Of a stretch of DNA of 8,419 nucleotides, positions 5,498-8,419 are shown one piece after another. Made by a program: the position numbers and the translations under genes. Source of the DNA: an uncultured Chloroflexota bacterium (GTDB lineage Bacteria > Chloroflexota > Dehalococcoidia > UBA3495); the NCBI GenBank assembly GCA_913031095.1, contig CAJWGH010000033.1:1-8419 (forward strand). Reading direction: 5' to 3'. Every line of letters begins with the position of its first letter. The stretch's first letter is position 1. The notes beneath the pieces are model-generated. The model did not search any database. It had not been told where the DNA came from and saw only the letters and a list, made by a program, of their open reading frames with translations.

Positions 5498-6054
5498 CTG
5501 CGGTTCCTCCGGGCTGTTTGGTAGGCCAACTCGTCGATCTCCCGGAAGTCCAGACGGCCTGACCGTGCCCGGACTTGATTCAGAGCACCCAAGATGTCGA
5601 GATATCGGATGCCTATGGGCCCGCGTTTGATTGTGGAGGGAAGCAGACCGGCCTGTTTCAATAATCTCTCAGCGTTGGCGTTCCAAACCCCGAAGAGAGC
5701 AGGGTTGCTCAGGCACAAAAGATATGAAGGGAACTCCCGTCCGGCGCCTGCCATCCGGTAGGCTCCCTCAGGTGCTGCACACTCGTCAAACCGGCCTTCT
5801 AGCTTGATATTATCATAGAGAAGAAAATCCAGGCCGTCCCGGATGTCTTCGATGGTGTTGGTCTTGAACTGAGCTATGTTTCGGCCGCCTGAAGCTCGGT
5901 AAAGTTCCAAAGCTTGTTCCATGGTCAATGTCAGCAATTCGTCCTGCTGTAGCCACTGGTGGAATTCGGCGGACCTCAGCCACCTTTTCCCCCTGTAATT
6001 AAGCAGCAGCTGATCATCTTGAGCCAGGAAGAACAATTCGTTAGCGATGGTCAT
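5494..6054 (-). CDS. Uncharacterised 186-residue protein with a helical domain
   Basis: I cannot name this protein. It appears soluble, mostly helical, roughly charge-balanced overall, with an Arg-rich C-terminal tail (TARRNRR). The middle has a recognisable shape: LDFLLYDNIKLEGRF (75-89), then AYRMAGAGREFPSYLLCL (98-115) and SNPALFGVWNANAERLLKQAG (116-136). The pattern of a helix with LLY, an xGxGxxxxSxLL helix and NPxxFGxWNxxAExxLKxxG resembles a helical module I have seen in restriction-related and McrB-type ATPase proteins. That is pattern memory and not a search result. The ATG at 6054 follows the purD stop by 3 nt, and the stop overlaps the next start as ATGA, so purD, this gene and the acidic gene form one coupled unit. 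Its own ribosome site is weak (GGA before AAAGC). Base usage does not look foreign. Confidence 0.8.
   Translation of the reverse strand: MTIANELFFLAQDDQLLLNYRGKRWLRSAEFHQWLQQDELLTLTMEQALELYRASGGRNIAQFKTNTIEDIRDGLDFLLYDNIKLEGRFDECAAPEGAYRMAGAGREFPSYLLCLSNPALFGVWNANAERLLKQAGLLPSTIKRGPIGIRYLDILGALNQVRARSGRLDFREIDELAYQTARRNRR
5506..5510 (-). promoter_or_regulatory. Ribosome binding site of the acidic protein
   Basis: GGAGG lies 8 nt before the ATG at 5497, inside the end of the preceding coding region. It shows that the acidic gene has its own initiation signal besides the ATGA overlap. Confidence 0.7.
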
Positions 6055-6057
6055 GCT

Positions 6058-7347
6058 TTATCCAGTGGCTTGGACGGTGGTCTGGTTCGCCACCGAGCTG
6101 ATATCCCGCCTCCACTGTGCGCCCTGGAAGCTGATGCGTTCCAGCCTGGAGTAGGCCCGTTCCCTGGCTGACTCGATGCTGTCGCCGCCGCCGACTACCG
6201 TCAGTACACGTCCCCCGGCGGTGAGTGACGTTCCACCGGGGCCCAACTTGGTGCCTGCTTGAAAGACCATGGTGTGCTCTGGGCCGTCTTCGTCCAGTCC
6301 TGTTATTTCAAAACCAGTCTGGAATCCGCCAGGGTAACCGCCGGAAACCATGACTACGCCTACATAGCTCTTGTTGTCCCAGAGAACGTCAGTCTTACTG
6401 AGGTTACCCTGGGCACAGGCCATCATGAGTTCCAGCGGGTCTGACGCCAAGAGCGGAATCACCACCTGTGTCTCAGGGTCTCCCAGCCGGCAGTTGAACT
6501 CCAGGACCTTAGGTCCAGATTCGGTTAGCATCAGCCCGGCGTACAAAACTCCTTTATAAGGGGTTCCTCGATTTGCCATCGCTTGGAGCACTGGCTGCAT
6601 GATGGTCGATCCAACCTGGGCCGCCAATCCAGAGTTCCAGAGATCCGGCTGTGCGAAGCTACCCATTCCTCCAGTGTTGGGCCCGATGTTACCGTCTTCG
6701 AGCCGTTTGTAATCGCAGGCAGCGACCAGCGGCGAGAGGTTCTCGCCGTCGCAGAAGGCGAATACGCTGACTTCTGGGCCACTCAGATACTCTTCCAAGA
6801 CAACGGTGTCTCCTGCCTCTCCGAAGGCCCGGTCGGACATGCACTCTCTGATAGCGAGAGCTCCTTCGTCAGAGTTCTGGCACAGTAGAACGCCCTTTCC
6901 TGCTGCTAGACCATCAGCCTTCACCACTACTGGTCCAGGGTGAGACTTCAGATGGTCTAGGGCGTTAGTCTGGTCGGAGAAGATATGAAACTCTGGACAG
7001 GGCACGCCAGCGTCTCGCATCAGGTCCAAGGCAAAGCCCTTGCTGGTTTCGATCTGCGCTGCTGCCTGACTGGGTCCGAAGACAGGTATGCCCAATAGGT
7101 CCAGCCGGTCGGCCAGCCCGAGTGCCAATGGGGCCTCGGGCCCCACTACCACCAGGTCCGCTGAAGTATCTTGGGCAGCGGCCACTAGGGCATCAACGTC
7201 GCTAGAGCGGATCTCCATGTTCTCGGCCAAGCGGGTGGTGCCCGCGTTCCCGCCAGCCACCCATAAGCGGGTGAGGTTGGGACTTTGCGTGATCCGCCAG
7301 GCCAGCGCATGCTCCCGGGCCCCTGATCCAACGATTAGGACTTTCAC
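6058..7347 (-). CDS. purD: Phosphoribosylamine-glycine ligase (GAR synthetase)
   Basis: PurD joins 5-phosphoribosylamine and glycine with ATP to make GAR. It is a 429-residue monofunctional ATP-grasp enzyme of normal length. Visible: the N-terminal glycine-rich MKVLIVGSGAREHALAW (1-17), VVGPEAPLALGLAD (67-80), GPSQAAAQIETSKGFA (91-106), the ATP-grasp lysine and loop VVVKADGLAAGKGV (140-153), EEYLSGPEVSVFAF (185-198), the PurD signature with NTGGMGSF (224-231), and the metal-binding LEFNCRLGDPETQ (282-294, with E283 and N285). The C-terminal domain is complete. The start is GTG at 7347, directly giving the Rossmann-like first strand; no clear ribosome site precedes it. A small imperfect hairpin (7345-7362) includes the start codon. 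It follows guaA by 37 nt and leads into the two unknown genes. Confidence 0.97.
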   Translation of the reverse strand: MKVLIVGSGAREHALAWRITQSPNLTRLWVAGGNAGTTRLAENMEIRSSDVDALVAAAQDTSADLVVVGPEAPLALGLADRLDLLGIPVFGPSQAAAQIETSKGFALDLMRDAGVPCPEFHIFSDQTNALDHLKSHPGPVVVKADGLAAGKGVLLCQNSDEGALAIRECMSDRAFGEAGDTVVLEEYLSGPEVSVFAFCDGENLSPLVAACDYKRLEDGNIGPNTGGMGSFAQPDLWNSGLAAQVGSTIMQPVLQAMANRGTPYKGVLYAGLMLTESGPKVLEFNCRLGDPETQVVIPLLASDPLELMMACAQGNLSKTDVLWDNKSYVGVVMVSGGYPGGFQTGFEITGLDEDGPEHTMVFQAGTKLGPGGTSLTAGGRVLTVVGGGDSIESARERAYSRLERISFQGAQWRRDISSVANQTTVQATG

Positions 7348-7384
7348 GAGCGCAACTCGGTGTTCAATGCCAGAGATGGGAAAA

Positions 7385-8419
7385 TCATTCCCATTCGATG
7401 GTGCCGGGGGGCTTGCTGGTGATGTCGTATACGACCCGGTTCACGCCGGGTACTTCGTTGACGATGCGATTGGAGATGCGGGCCAGCACCTCATAAGGCA
7501 GCCGAACCCAGTCTGCAGTCATGGCGTCTTCGCTGGAGACTGCCCTGATGGCGCAGACGTGGCCGTAGGTCCGGTAATCCCCTTGCACTCCGACCGTCCG
7601 GCTATCGCTTAGGACCGCGAAGCTTTGCCACAATTGGTCGTACAGGTTCGCGCCCTTGATCTCGTCGATGACGATCCAGTCGCATTTCCGAACCATCTCA
7701 AGCTTCTCTCTGGTCACCTCGCCGATGATGCGGATCGCTAATCCCGGGCCAGGGAAGGGCTGCCTATAAATCATTTCTGGGGGCAACCCCAACTCCAATC
7801 CCACATCACGGACCTCGTCCTTGAATAGGTAGCGGAGGGGTTCCACCAACTCCATCTTCATGTTCTCCGGTAGGCCGCCGACGTTGTGGTGGGTCTTGAT
7901 CCTGGCAGATGTACGGTTCTCTGGGGACTCGCTCTCGATGACGTCGGGGTACAGTGTTCCCTGGGCCAGGAAGTCGGTCTGCCCCAAGCCCGTTGCCGCG
8001 TCTTCGAACACCCGGATGAATTCCTCACCGATGGCTTTGCGTTTGATCTCAGGGTCGGTCACGCCCTCAAGTTTTTCCAGGAATCGGTCGGTGGCGTCTA
8101 CATATGTCAGATTCAGTCCGAGACCTCGCTCGAAAGCAGCCTGGACCCGTTCAGCTTCTTCCAACCGGAGCAACCCGTTATTCACGAAGATGCAGGTGAG
8201 TTGTTCACCGATGGCCTGGTGCAACAGGCCAGCGGTGACGGCTGAATCCACACCGCCTGACAGGGCGCAGATCACTTTGCCGTCGCCGACCTGTTCGCGG
8301 ATGTTCCTGATTGAGTCGTGGACCACGTTCCCAGGTGTCCAATCCGCCTTACAGCCGCAGGCTTTGAATAGGAAGTTATCCAAGATATCTTGGCCCAGTG
8401 GTGTGTGGTTCACCTCAGG
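7385..8419 (-). CDS. guaA: GMP synthase (glutamine-hydrolysing), C-terminal part; 5' end outside window
   Basis: GuaA converts XMP to GMP using ATP and glutamine-derived ammonia. The visible 344 codons cover the last residues of the glutamine amidotransferase domain and all of the ATP pyrophosphatase and dimerisation domains. The first codons in the window read P-E-V-N-H-T-P-L-G, matching HPEVxHTxxG, so the Glu of the Cys-His-Glu triad is seen and the GTG at 8413-8411 is an internal Val, not a start. Further on: NFLFKACGC, the PP-loop SGGVDS (about 51 residues further), [41 protein letters not shown] and the standard C-terminus [10 protein letters not shown] followed by TGA. Nothing is missing from the visible part. 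As the most upstream gene seen, it places the GMP branch on the same transcript as IMP synthesis. Confidence 0.97.
   Translation of the reverse strand, partial: PEVNHTPLGQDILDNFLFKACGCKADWTPGNVVHDSIRNIREQVGDGKVICALSGGVDSAVTAGLLHQAIGEQLTCIFVNNGLLRLEEAERVQAAFERGLGLNLTYVDATDRFLEKLEGVTDPEIKRKAIGEEFIRVFEDAATGLGQTDFLAQGTLYPDVIESESPENRTSARIKTHHNVGGLPENMKMELVEPLRYLFKDEVRDVGLELGLPPEMIYRQPFPGPGLAIRIIGEVTREKLEMVRKCDWIVIDEIKGANLYDQLWQSFAVLSDSRTVGVQGDYRTYGHVCAIRAVSSEDAMTADWVRLPYEVLARISNRIVNEVPGVNRVVYDITSKPPGTIEWE

Noticed and set aside
7088..7612. 174-codon plus-strand open frame across guaA and purD
   Set aside because: It is antisense to two conserved enzymes; its length follows from the codon composition of those genes, and it has no family motif.
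8411..8413. GTG as start codon of a 342-residue GMP synthase fragment
   Set aside because: The codons before it (Pro-Glu) continue the amidotransferase HPEV motif, so this Val is internal and the true start lies outside the window.

Overview
The window looks like bacterial chromosome carrying a purine nucleotide biosynthesis cluster. All ten or eleven genes I can support are on the minus strand, so transcription runs from high to low coordinates. Order in the direction of reading: guaA (5' end outside the window), purD, an unrecognised 186-residue protein, an unrecognised very acidic 156-residue protein, purE, a HAD-superfamily phosphatase, purB, purC, a membrane-anchored DUF3105 protein, purS, and finally the first 174 codons of an Asp-box (BNR) beta-propeller protein that leaves the window at position 1. 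Gaps are 3 to 70 nt, two gene pairs overlap, and no gene-free stretch exceeds 300 bases. This fits one long operon, but no promoter is visible inside the window.

How the genes work together: PurD makes GAR early in the pathway. PurS is a small subunit of the FGAM synthetase complex. PurE and PurC carry the ring from AIR/N5-CAIR to SAICAR, and PurB releases fumarate from SAICAR and later from adenylosuccinate. GuaA converts XMP to GMP. Missing from the visible cluster are purQ and purL (the usual partners right after purS), purK (the usual partner of a class I PurE), purF, purM, purN and purH. Either they lie outside the window or the organism spreads the pathway over several loci.

The non-pathway genes are the interesting part. 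Two unrecognised proteins sit between purD and purE, joined by a 3-nt gap and an ATGA overlap. A HAD phosphatase starts 35 nt inside purE and ends on the Shine-Dalgarno of purB. A secreted-side DUF3105 protein is placed between purC and purS. PurE itself is unusual: it keeps the class I AHRSPE motif but has Ala where class I enzymes have a conserved loop His, and Glu for the Gly of the first phosphate-loop motif.

Organism: moderate G+C by eye, frequent GTG/TTG starts with clear GGAGG ribosome sites, a PurS-type (multi-subunit) FGAM synthetase, a DUF3105 protein and a signal-less Asp-box propeller. Together these suggest an uncultivated free-living bacterium, plausibly a Chloroflexota lineage of the SAR202/Dehalococcoidia kind. 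This is inference from gene content and not a phylogenetic result. I see no mobile element, CRISPR array, tRNA or rRNA, and no sign of recent transfer.
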